Positions 52,891-60,289 of a stretch of DNA of 64,000 nucleotides are shown piece by piece; within the stretch, counting starts at the first letter, position 1; the number at the start of each line of letters is the position of its first letter. Origin of the DNA: Aliidongia dinghuensis (GTDB lineage Bacteria > Pseudomonadota > Alphaproteobacteria > ATCC43930 > CGMCC-115725). The translations under genes and the position numbers were made by a program. Where the stretch lies: assembly GCF_014643535.1 (NCBI RefSeq), contig NZ_BMJQ01000025.1, positions 1 to 64,000 on the forward strand, written 5' to 3'. Under the pieces are notes generated by a model. It saw only the letters and a list, made by a program, of their open reading frames with translations. It was not told the origin of the DNA and ran no database searches.

Positions 52891-53840
52891 GCGGCGATCG
52901 CATCGTCGCCGTCACCGGTGCCACGGGATTTCTCGGCCGGCATCTGGTGATGGCGCTCGGATGCGAAGGGGCACGGGTACGCATCCTCGCCCGGCGCGAT
53001 CCGGCCCCTGAGCTCTGGGCCGGTGTTGCGCCTGAAGTCGTCATGGGCAACCTCGACGACCCGCACGCGCTCGATCGGCTCGTCGCGAGGGCCGACGCGG
53101 TTGTGCATGCCGCCGGCCTCATCAAGGCGCGGGATCGCGACGCCTTCCTCAAGACCAACCGCGACGGGACGCGAGCCGTCGCCATCGCGGCACGGCGCGG
53201 TGCGCCCGACGCCCGCTTCGTTGCGGTCTCCTCGCTTGCGGCGCGCGAGCCGCAGCTCTCCGATTACGCCGCCAGCAAGCATGCCGGCGAAGAGGCCGCG
53301 TGTGCCGCCTATGCCGATGCACCGGGCCGCCTGGTCATCGTCCGGCCGCCTGCGATCTACGGCCCCGGAGATCGCGAGACCCTGGCGATCTTCCAGGCCG
53401 CATCCCGCGCGGTGGCACCCGTCTTCGGGTCCGGCCGTGCCGCCGTCGTGCATGTCAGCGACGCCGCGGGCGCGATCGCGCGACTGGCACTTGGCGTCGG
53501 CGACGCCGGCTGCTATGCGCTCGCCGATCCCAATCCCGCCGGGTACGCGCTCGGGGATCTGCTAAGGGAAGCCGCCCGGGCAGTCGGCAGCAACCCCCGC
53601 CTAGTTCTCATCCCGGACGGCCTCCTGCTCACTGCCGGCCAGATCTCGGCCTGGTGGGGACGCCTTGGCGGCCGCGCGCCGATCTTCACGACCGGCAAGG
53701 CACGCGAGATGCTGCACCCGGACTGGTCGGTCCCGGCCGGCGAGGCGCTGCCCGCCGCGGTCTATCGCTCGAAGATCGGCATTGCCGAAGGATTTCGCGA
53801 AACCGTGGCCTGGTACCGGGCAGCCGGGTGGCTGCCGTAA
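52887..53840 (+). CDS. NAD(P)-dependent epimerase/dehydratase-type SDR, candidate ceramide reductase
   Basis: Extended short-chain dehydrogenase of 317 aa. The cofactor motif is VAVTGATGFLGRHL (residues 7-20) and the catalytic Tyr-Lys pair is SDYAASKHAGE. It is translationally coupled to the acyl-AMP ligase (4-nt overlap). In bacterial ceramide synthesis of the Caulobacter kind an SDR of this type (CerR) reduces the 3-keto group, probably after N-acylation. The converging GNAT-type gene 21 bp away is the expected partner. Main alternative: sugar nucleotide or steroid-type SDR; context argues against it. Confidence 0.83.
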   Translation: MSGDRIVAVTGATGFLGRHLVMALGCEGARVRILARRDPAPELWAGVAPEVVMGNLDDPHALDRLVARADAVVHAAGLIKARDRDAFLKTNRDGTRAVAIAARRGAPDARFVAVSSLAAREPQLSDYAASKHAGEEAACAAYADAPGRLVIVRPPAIYGPGDRETLAIFQAASRAVAPVFGSGRAAVVHVSDAAGAIARLALGVGDAGCYALADPNPAGYALGDLLREAARAVGSNPRLVLIPDGLLLTAGQISAWWGRLGGRAPIFTTGKAREMLHPDWSVPAGEALPAAVYRSKIGIAEGFRETVAWYRAAGWLP

Positions 53841-53861
53841 CGGCGCGGCGGGACCGACGCG

Positions 53862-54992
53862 CTAAAGCGGCTGTTCGTAGATGCGATAGGTCTTGTAGGC
53901 GACGCCGCCCAGGCTCTCGTTCATGTGCCGCATCGGCAGATTGTCCTCGAGGATCCATGACAGCTCGACATGGGTGAAGCCCATGCCGGCGGCCTCCTTG
54001 CGGACCGCGTCGATCAGCAGGAACGGCAGCAGCTTGCCGATCACGCCTTGCGAGGCCGCGCGCTTGATGCCCATGAGCGGCACGCGGGCCGTCTTCACGC
54101 CCGAAACTTTGAGGCGCCACAGCAGCTTGGCCCAGCCGAACGGCAGCAGCCTGCCGCCCAGATCACGGATCGCCTCGTTGAGATTGGGCAGGCAGACGAG
54201 GAAGCCCACGGGCTCGCCCTTCTGCTCGACGATGCTCACCAGGCGCGGGTCGAGCAGCGGCTTCAGCGACTTCGCAAGATGGTCGGTCTCGATTTCCGTG
54301 AGCGGCACGAAACCCCAATTGTCGACCCAGGCGTCGTTGAAGATCTCGGTGATCGTCCGGACTTCGTCGTTGTAGCGCTTGAGGTCAAGGCGCCGGACCA
54401 CGATCTCCTTGGGCAACGGCCGGTCGATGAGGCGGCGGGCGCCTGCCGGCAGGTCGACGGTAATGTCATAGAGGTAGGCTAAGACGTCCTTTGCCTTCCG
54501 CAGTCCCAGCTCTTCGAGGCGTCGGCCGACGTGTGGCCGGTCATGCCCCATCAGCAGCATGGGCGGCTTGTCGAAGCCATCGACCAGCAGCCCCATTTCC
54601 TCGTTGATGTTGAGGTTGAATGGGCCCTGCATCCGCTGCATGCCGCGGGCGCGCAGCCAGTCCGCCGCCGTTGCGACGAGCGCCTGGAATACCGCCGGAT
54701 CGTCTTCCGCCGCAATGAGGCCGAACAGGCCGGTCTTGTCGGGCCGTACGGCCAGTGCCTGATGGTCGATCTGCGCACTGATCCGTCCGACGTCGCGCCC
54801 GTCCTTGCGCGCGATCCAGAACTGCACGTCGGCATGACCGAAGAACGGGTTCTTCGGCGTCAGCGCCTCCAGCCGTTCCAGATGAAGCGGCGCGATATAG
54901 TGGGGATCGTCGCGCTGGAGCCGTTCGGGCAGGCGGATGAAGCGGTTGAGGAGCGCGCGCCCCTCAACCGGGACAATTTCGATGGCTGTCAC
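53862..54992 (-). CDS. GNAT-like N-acyltransferase, candidate bacterial ceramide synthase
   Basis: Soluble protein of 376 aa starting from GTG at 54992 (GTGA overlap with the hydroxylase stop). The N-terminus EIVPVEGRALLNRFIRLPERL is followed by DDPHYIAPLHLERLEALTPKN, a pattern I associate with the large GNAT-related acyltransferases near alphaproteobacterial spt loci. The middle QFWIARKDGRDVGRISAQID fits a first GNAT beta-strand pair, and the C-terminal LLPFLLIDAVRKEAAGMGFTHVELSWILEDN fits the acyl-CoA side. Such proteins act as bCerS, N-acylating 3-ketosphinganine. Naming is from family memory and context. Confidence 0.78.
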   Translation of the reverse strand: MTAIEIVPVEGRALLNRFIRLPERLQRDDPHYIAPLHLERLEALTPKNPFFGHADVQFWIARKDGRDVGRISAQIDHQALAVRPDKTGLFGLIAAEDDPAVFQALVATAADWLRARGMQRMQGPFNLNINEEMGLLVDGFDKPPMLLMGHDRPHVGRRLEELGLRKAKDVLAYLYDITVDLPAGARRLIDRPLPKEIVVRRLDLKRYNDEVRTITEIFNDAWVDNWGFVPLTEIETDHLAKSLKPLLDPRLVSIVEQKGEPVGFLVCLPNLNEAIRDLGGRLLPFGWAKLLWRLKVSGVKTARVPLMGIKRAASQGVIGKLLPFLLIDAVRKEAAGMGFTHVELSWILEDNLPMRHMNESLGGVAYKTYRIYEQPL

Positions 54993-55777
54993 TGAGCGGC
55001 CTTGAGGTCGGAAGCGGCAAAGGCGGAAGGCGGACGATCGCGCGGCGGGGAGCCGGTCAGTTCCATCACGCGAGGATAGCGGCGTGCCTCGTCGAGATCG
55101 TAGCCGAGGTTGTAGACAGTCGGGCTCTTCGGCACGTCGCGCACCTGGCGATAGTAGGTGCCGAGCAGCCGGTCGGGCGTAAAGCTCGTGATGCCGTAGT
55201 TGCCGTTCTCATTGTGGAAATGGTGGGCGAGATGGTCCCGCTTCAGCCGCTGGATGAACCGGCTCTTCGGCTTGTAGTTCAGATGCTGGATGCAGTGGAT
55301 GAACTCGTAGACGCAGGTCGTGAAGAGCCCTGCGGCGAGCGCCGTCGCCGCTCCGGGCGCGCCGGCGATCGCATAGCCGATCGGCAGCGTCACAAGCGCG
55401 ATCGTCGGCAGCGTGTTGCTGGGCGCGCCGAACAGGACCTCGAGCTTGTGCGGGTCCTGGTGATGGTCGAAGTGGATGCGTTTCCAGAGCGCTGCCGACC
55501 AGTTCATCTTGTAGAGCCACCGGCCATGCAGGATGAAACGGTGGATCATGTACCAGGCGACCGGGTAGACCGCCAGTACCGCAAAAATGGGCGGGACGAC
55601 GTCCGTCCACCCCGTCGCTGTCGCGATCGCGACGGCGGCCGCCGCGAGCCCTGCGCCCGCATAAAGCAGGATCGCCGGATAGGTAGCGTAGGCCCACCAG
55701 AGTTCGGGCAGCGTCATGCGCCCGAGGTCATAGCTGCGTCCTTGCCAAATGCGCGCCAAGCCAAATTTCTGCGCCAT
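54989..55777 (-). CDS. Fatty acid hydroxylase/sterol desaturase superfamily enzyme
   Basis: Integral membrane di-iron enzyme of 262 aa. Histidine boxes are visible: HRFILHG, HFDHHQDPH, HCIQHLNY and HLAHHFHNENGNYG. Several hydrophobic helices surround them (YPAILLYAGAGLAAAAVAIA, then IFAVLAVYPVAWYMI). The ATG at 55777 is preferred because AGGA lies 5 nt upstream on the minus strand; a GTG at 55843 is possible but lacks support. Family members hydroxylate sphingoid bases at C4 (Sur2) or the N-acyl chain at C2 (Scs7), both of which would fit the neighbouring ceramide genes. It is co-transcribed with the GNAT-type gene. Confidence 0.85.
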   Translation of the reverse strand: MAQKFGLARIWQGRSYDLGRMTLPELWWAYATYPAILLYAGAGLAAAAVAIATATGWTDVVPPIFAVLAVYPVAWYMIHRFILHGRWLYKMNWSAALWKRIHFDHHQDPHKLEVLFGAPSNTLPTIALVTLPIGYAIAGAPGAATALAAGLFTTCVYEFIHCIQHLNYKPKSRFIQRLKRDHLAHHFHNENGNYGITSFTPDRLLGTYYRQVRDVPKSPTVYNLGYDLDEARRYPRVMELTGSPPRDRPPSAFAASDLKAAQ

Positions 55778-56139
55778 TCCGTTCCTAAACTCCCGGCCCG
55801 CTCGGGAAAGACATATGGGCAGCAGCCAGCGGAAAACAGCCACTTGCTATCGCAAAATATGCATGCCGGTAAAGGTGCTGCGTTGCTGTGACACCATCGA
55901 CGATGGCCGGCAGGTCTCTGCCTCCCGCAGGGGTCGCCCCGGATGACGCTCCAGAACGACCGCCGTTTCTTGCTGTCCGCAGCCTCTGCCGCGGGCCATT
56001 CCGCCGAGGCCAGCAACACGGCGACACGGCGCCCGCCAAGGGCAGCGATTCGCGAGCTTCTCGAAAGAGCGGTCGAGCCGGTCAGACGAAAATGGCGAGG
56101 CCTCATCGATGTGGTCGTGCCGTCGGAACGCCCCGGGGA
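55778..56139. other. Non-coding gap between hydroxylase start and aquaporin stop
   Basis: A 362-bp gap on the minus strand. No gene is supported in any frame. It must contain the promoter of the hydroxylase-acyltransferase unit and perhaps a terminator for the aquaporin gene. I see nothing more specific. Confidence 0.45.
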
Positions 56140-56871
56140 TCAGCCGATCGCGCGCAGCAGCAAGGCCGCCACGGCCGCGCCAAGGCACGGACCGACCACC
56201 GGTATCCACGCATATCCCCAGTCCGACGGGCCTTTTTTCGCGCCGAGGGGCAGGATTGTATGGGCGATGCGTGAGGCCAGGTCTCGCGCCGGGTTGACCG
56301 CAAAACCTGTCGGACCGCCCAGCGAAAGTCCGATACCCCACACCACGCCGGCTACAAGGAATGGTCCCAGCCCCGCGGCCGGCCCCGTCGCCGATACTGT
56401 TTTGGAGAAGATTGCCGCCACGCCGAGCACCAGCGTCATGGTCGCGATGGCCTCGGTCAGGAGGTTCGCCAGAGGGTAGCGCACGGCAGGTCCGGTCGCG
56501 AAACACGCGAGCTTCAGGCCAGGATCGGCCGTCTTGGACCATTGCACGAGGTAGGTCAGATACATCAGCAGCGCGCCGACAAACGCACCCGCGAACTGTG
56601 CCAGAACGTATGGGACAAGCTTTGAGACGTCCCCGGTGGCGATGGCGAACGCGAGAGTGACAGCCGGATTGATGTTCGCGTCCGGACTGCCGAACAGCAG
56701 CGCGGTGAAAACGCCGATGAGCACCGCGAGCGCCCAGCCGGTCGCGATGACGCCCCACCCGGAACTGTTCCCTTTACTCTCGCTGAGACAAACGTTGGCG
56801 ACGACGCCGGTTCCGAAAAGCACGAGCATAGCAGTGCCCATGAACTCGCCAACTATTGGACTTGCCAGCAT
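56140..56871 (-). CDS. Aquaglyceroporin (MIP/GlpF-like channel)
   Basis: Inner-membrane channel of 243 aa. The two pore-lining motifs are ANINPAVTL and FAVNPARDLASR. The Asp after NPAR in the second loop is the usual mark of glycerol-conducting members as opposed to strict water channels. The ATG at 56871 has GGGAGG 7 nt upstream; a longer frame upstream is GC-noise. It is divergent from the dihydroxyacetone kinase genes, so it most likely admits glycerol, dihydroxyacetone or a related small polyol for them. Confidence 0.9.
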   Translation of the reverse strand: MLASPIVGEFMGTAMLVLFGTGVVANVCLSESKGNSSGWGVIATGWALAVLIGVFTALLFGSPDANINPAVTLAFAIATGDVSKLVPYVLAQFAGAFVGALLMYLTYLVQWSKTADPGLKLACFATGPAVRYPLANLLTEAIATMTLVLGVAAIFSKTVSATGPAAGLGPFLVAGVVWGIGLSLGGPTGFAVNPARDLASRIAHTILPLGAKKGPSDWGYAWIPVVGPCLGAAVAALLLRAIG

Positions 56872-56987
56872 TGGAATCCTCCCGATTTTTTTCTTTCGTT
56901 GATCGGAGACACGGCCGGATCCGCACGGGCTTGATAACCTCAAGCTCGCCATCACCGGCGCCATTCGCCGGTCCGATCGGACATTAG

Positions 56988-57020
56988 AATGTTTAGTCGA
57001 ACATGATTCACTAAGCATGT
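56988..57020. promoter_or_regulatory. Inverted pair of the ACATGYTTAGT motif in the aquaporin/Dha divergent region
   Basis: AATGTTTAGT at 56988-56997 is mirrored by ACTAAGCATGT at 57010-57020 (one mismatch across the arms). A third direct copy overlaps a -35-like box at 57142. The repeated element, placed between divergent genes for one pathway, looks like an operator. The regulator may be the small HTH protein at 61886-62296. Confidence 0.55.
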
Positions 57021-57138
57021 CAACTCGATGTCGCGGCAACAAGCGGCTAGACCAGATTCGTCGAATTCCTCTGATTTCTCCCGATTTTTGCTGCGCATCG
57101 CGTCAAGAAGATTTGCTGCGCTGCACAACATCACGTAC

Positions 57139-57170
57139 TTGACATGTTTAGTTTGCGACCGACAGATAAA
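57139..57170 (+). promoter_or_regulatory. Candidate promoter of the dihydroxyacetone kinase operon with overlapping operator
   Basis: A perfect TTGACA lies at 57139-57144. A GATAAA sequence at 57165-57170 could be the -10 box, with a rather long 20-bp spacer. The motif ACATGTTTAGT (57142-57152) overlaps the -35 box, so its binding protein would be expected to repress. The kinase start codon is 60 bp further on. Confidence 0.45.
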
Positions 57171-57229
57171 CAGCAGAGGCGCACTTAGACGCCTCGCCTG
57201 CCGACCGGCACGTAGAGGAGGAACCGAAG

Positions 57230-58900
57230 ATGACCCACCTGCTGAACACACGCGCCGCACTCGTCGCGGAGGCAATCGATGGCGAGCTGCTCGTTTCGGG
57301 CGGTCGTCTTGCTCGGCTCGACGGATACCCTGACATCCGGGTTGTCCTGCGCGCCGATTGGGATCGTTCCAAAGTCGCGATCGTGTCGGGCGGAGGCGCC
57401 GGGCACGAGCCGGCGCACGTCGGCTTCGTTGGACGCGGCATGTTGACGGCAGCCGTATGCGGTGACGTGTTCGCCTCGCCCAGCACCGACGCGGTGCTGG
57501 CCGCGATCCTGACGGTCGCGGGGGAGAAGGGCGTGCTCCTTATCGTCAAGAACTACACTGGCGATCGCCTGAATTTCGGCCTCGCGGCCGAACGGGCGCG
57601 CGCACTCGGCATAAAGGTCGAGACCCTGATCGTGGGCGACGACGTCGCCCTGCCCGCCATCGCCCGGCCGCGCGGTATCGCCGGCACGCTATTCGTCCAC
57701 AAGGTCGCCGGCCAAGCCGCGGAAGCCGGGCATGACCTGGAGACCGTGGCGACTGCGGCCCGCGGGGCGGCGGAGGCAACGCGCTCCATCGGCATGGCGT
57801 TGTCTACCTGCACAGTCCCAGGCCAGTCACCGGAAGCTCGTATCCATGCCGGCGAAGCCGAACTCGGCCTCGGCATTCACGGTGAGCCTGGGGTCGAGCG
57901 CAGCTCGGTCGAGACGGCGCGCGAGACAGTCAGAACCATGATCAATCGGCTCGGGATAGCGGGCGAGGCCGGGCCATTCGCACTCTTGATCAACAACCTG
58001 GGCGGCCTCCCCCCGATTGAACTTGCGGTCGTCACGGAAGCGGTTCTGTCGTCCCCCTTGGGCGCCAAGATCGAACTCGTCGTCGGCCCGGCGCCGATGA
58101 TGACCTCGCTCGACATGAAGGGCTTCTCGCTGTCGATACTGCCCCTCGATGCCGAGCGCCGCGCAGCACTGCTCGCCCCGACCGAGGCCAAAGGCTGGCC
58201 GGGCGCGACACCGGTGGGTCCGCTAAAGGTCCTGCCGTTGCCAGAATCGCTCCGAACGGAGAGATTGAGGACGGCGTGCGTGGCAACGCCCGAGACGGAG
58301 CCGGTACGTGCCGCGATCGAGGCAGCCCTGACGGCGTTGATCGCGAGCAAGGACGTGCTGAACCGGCTCGACAGCAAGGTCGGCGACGGTGACACTGGCT
58401 CGACGGTCGCTCACGCCGCCCAGGGACTGCGCGATGATCTCGACGCTTTCGTACAGCCGGCCTGGGGCGAGACGCTGCTCGCCATGGCGCACCGCACGAG
58501 CAAAGCCATGGGCGGGTCGAGTGGCGTGATCGCATCGATCTTTCTCGCGGCGGTCGGCGGGACGCTGAACAAGCTCGGGGATTGGCCGGAGGCGTTGCGG
58601 GCCGGTTTCGACCGAGTCGCCTTCTATGGAGGTGCCAGTGAGGGCGAGCGGACGATGCTGGACGCACTTGGACCGGCAATCCGTGCCATGGAAGAGGGCG
58701 GCGACCTCGTGGCGGCCGCAAAAGCGGCGGAGGCGGGTGCGGCTCGCACGGCCGATGTCGTTGTAACGAGCGCCGGACGCTCGAGCTATCTCAAGGCAGA
58801 GGATCTTCGGGGCGTCCCGGATCCCGGTGCCATCGCGGTCGCGGCCGTTCTGAGGTCGCTGGCCCTATCGGCCACCGCGACACAAAGTGCGTCCGCCTGA
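57230..58900 (+). CDS. Fused dihydroxyacetone kinase (DhaK-DhaL domains)
   Basis: Protein of 556 aa that joins the substrate domain (DhaK, residues 1-330) and the nucleotide domain (DhaL, from about 350). The substrate-binding histidine is His217 in GLGIHGEPG and the glycine loop is GGGAGHEP (54-61). The DhaL half shows LDSKVGDGDTGST, the Asp residues that hold Mg-ATP or Mg-ADP. AGGAGGA precedes the ATG. The fusion is the layout of ATP-dependent DHA kinases and of kinases for erythrulose and similar ketoses. Separate DhaK, DhaL, DhaM genes follow in the same operon. Confidence 0.88.
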   Translation: MTHLLNTRAALVAEAIDGELLVSGGRLARLDGYPDIRVVLRADWDRSKVAIVSGGGAGHEPAHVGFVGRGMLTAAVCGDVFASPSTDAVLAAILTVAGEKGVLLIVKNYTGDRLNFGLAAERARALGIKVETLIVGDDVALPAIARPRGIAGTLFVHKVAGQAAEAGHDLETVATAARGAAEATRSIGMALSTCTVPGQSPEARIHAGEAELGLGIHGEPGVERSSVETARETVRTMINRLGIAGEAGPFALLINNLGGLPPIELAVVTEAVLSSPLGAKIELVVGPAPMMTSLDMKGFSLSILPLDAERRAALLAPTEAKGWPGATPVGPLKVLPLPESLRTERLRTACVATPETEPVRAAIEAALTALIASKDVLNRLDSKVGDGDTGSTVAHAAQGLRDDLDAFVQPAWGETLLAMAHRTSKAMGGSSGVIASIFLAAVGGTLNKLGDWPEALRAGFDRVAFYGGASEGERTMLDALGPAIRAMEEGGDLVAAAKAAEAGAARTADVVVTSAGRSSYLKAEDLRGVPDPGAIAVAAVLRSLALSATATQSASA

Positions 58901-58954
58901 AGCGTCGATAGGACCCCGGCAGGTCTTCAACAATTCCGGCCAACGGGTGTGCGC

Positions 58955-59551
58955 ATGACACCAGAACAACTGCACCGGGTGATCGTGACGGTGGCTGACG
59001 CCGTCATTGACCATGCTGACGAGCTGACCGCCCTTGACCAGGCGATCGGAGATGGCGATCACGGCCTCAACATGAAACGCGGCTTCGACGCGGTGCGCGC
59101 CGATGCCGCACTCCTTGCCGCCAAACCGCTGCCCGAGGCGCTTGGTGCCATCGGCCTGCAGCTGGTGATGAAGATCGGTGGTGCCTCCGGTCCGCTCTAT
59201 GGCACTCTGCTCATGGCGATGGGCAAGGCGATCTCCCCGGACGGCGCCAACATAGCCGCGGCCTTCGCCGGCGGCGTGGCGGCGGTGAAGGCGCGCGGCA
59301 AATCCCAGCCGGGGCAAAAGACCATGTTGGATGTGCTGGTGCCGATCGAGGCTGCCTTGTCGGCGGGTGCCCCCGATCTGCCGCATCGGCTCCCCGCCAT
59401 TGCCCAAGCCGCGGCCGAAGCGACCGTTCCGATGGAGGCCACCCGCGGGAGAGCGTCGTTTCTCGGCGCGCGCTCTATCGGGCATATGGACCCCGGCGCC
59501 TGTTCCTCGGCATTGATCACCGCGGCCGTTTGCCGTGCCTTGGGGGACTGA
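58955..59551 (+). CDS. dhaL: Dihydroxyacetone kinase subunit DhaL (ADP-binding)
   Basis: Protein of 198 aa with the nucleotide-Mg motif LDQAIGDGDHGLNM near residue 32 and the later GGASGPLYGTLLM stretch of the family. It uses bound ADP/ATP as a shuttle between phosphorylated DhaM and the DhaK-bound triose. An in-frame GTG two codons upstream (58949) is possible. The stop codon is within the first copy of a 17-bp tandem repeat that also carries the next ribosome-binding site. Confidence 0.9.
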   Translation: MTPEQLHRVIVTVADAVIDHADELTALDQAIGDGDHGLNMKRGFDAVRADAALLAAKPLPEALGAIGLQLVMKIGGASGPLYGTLLMAMGKAISPDGANIAAAFAGGVAAVKARGKSQPGQKTMLDVLVPIEAALSAGAPDLPHRLPAIAQAAAEATVPMEATRGRASFLGARSIGHMDPGACSSALITAAVCRALGD

Positions 59552-59595
59552 GTTTTGGGGAGGCCTGAGCTTTGAGGAGGACTGAGTTTTGGCCA
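59545..59595 (+). repeat. Triple 17-bp tandem repeat with duplicated stop codon and ribosome-binding site
   Basis: Three units start at 59545, 59562 and 59579. Unit 1 (GGACTGAGTTTTGGGGA) contains the dhaL stop TGA; unit 2 (GGCCTGAGCTTTGAGGA) supplies the GAGGAGG ribosome-binding site for dhaM across its border; unit 3 (GGACTGAGTTTTGGCCA) contains the TTG start of dhaM. Expansion of this repeat would change spacing and copy number of the Shine-Dalgarno site. Confidence 0.85.
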
Positions 59596-59978
59596 ATGTT
59601 GGAATTGTCATCGTGTCACATTCACCCAAGATCGCGGAGGGTGCGGCGGACATGGTCCGCCAGATGGTGGGCAACAGCGTGAAGCTGGCTTGCGCCGGCG
59701 GCGATCCGAACGGCGGGCTGGGCACCGATGTTGCCGCCATTGTCGCAGCGATCGACAGCGCCTGGTCCGAGGCGGGCGTCGCAATCCTGGTCGATCTCGG
59801 CGGGGCCGAAACCAACAGCGAGATGGCCGTGGAGCTGTTGCCCGAAGACCGGCGCGACCGGGTGGTGGTGTGCAACGCGCCGATCGTCGAGGGCGCCGTC
59901 ATCGCCGCCGCCGAAGCCTCAGGCGGCTCCTCGCTCGAGATCGTCCGGCGCACCGCCGAGGAGCTGTCGCCGCAATGA
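59589..59978 (+). CDS. dhaM: PTS-dependent dihydroxyacetone phosphotransferase subunit DhaM, EIIA domain only
   Basis: Protein of 129 aa of the EIIA-Man/DhaM fold. The phosphorylated histidine is His11 in GIVIVSHSPKIAEGA. The start is a TTG at 59589 with GAGGAGG 8 nt upstream; the only nearby ATG is out of frame. E. coli DhaM continues into HPr and EI domains in one chain, but here the protein stops after the EIIA domain and the HPr and EI functions are separate genes directly downstream. The stop overlaps the HPr start by 4 nt (ATGA). Confidence 0.9.
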   Translation: MANVGIVIVSHSPKIAEGAADMVRQMVGNSVKLACAGGDPNGGLGTDVAAIVAAIDSAWSEAGVAILVDLGGAETNSEMAVELLPEDRRDRVVVCNAPIVEGAVIAAAEASGGSSLEIVRRTAEELSPQ

Positions 59979-60289
59979 GGAATGGATCTCCCATTGAGGT
60001 TGTGATCGCGAGCGCCGAGCTGACCAATCCCGCCGGGCTGCATGCTCGTCCTTCGGTCAAGCTCACCGGCCTCGCCAAGTCGTTCAGCTGTGCCGTGGAA
60101 ATCGCGCTGTCGGCCGACGGCCCATGGGTGGACGCCAAAAGCCCGGTGAAGGTGATGCGCGTAAAGGCGCCGCGCGGCTCGGTCCTGCATGTCCGCACGA
60201 CGGGCGCCGGTGCCAACGCCGCCTCCGAAGCCGTGATGGCGCTGGTGCGCGAGGGCTTCGGCGAGCATGAGGGCAATCCGCATGGCTGA
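59975..60289 (+). CDS. HPr-like phosphocarrier protein of the Dha system
   Basis: Protein of 104 aa with the HPr active site LTNPAGLHARPSVKLTGLA, His23 being the phosphorylated residue. The serine of regulatory HPr (Ser46 region) reads DAKSPVKVMRVKAPRGS, so regulatory phosphorylation is uncertain. Start overlaps the dhaM stop by 4 nt and the stop overlaps the EI-like start. It should relay phosphate from the EI-like protein to the DhaM EIIA protein. Confidence 0.9.
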   Translation: MRNGSPIEVVIASAELTNPAGLHARPSVKLTGLAKSFSCAVEIALSADGPWVDAKSPVKVMRVKAPRGSVLHVRTTGAGANAASEAVMALVREGFGEHEGNPHG

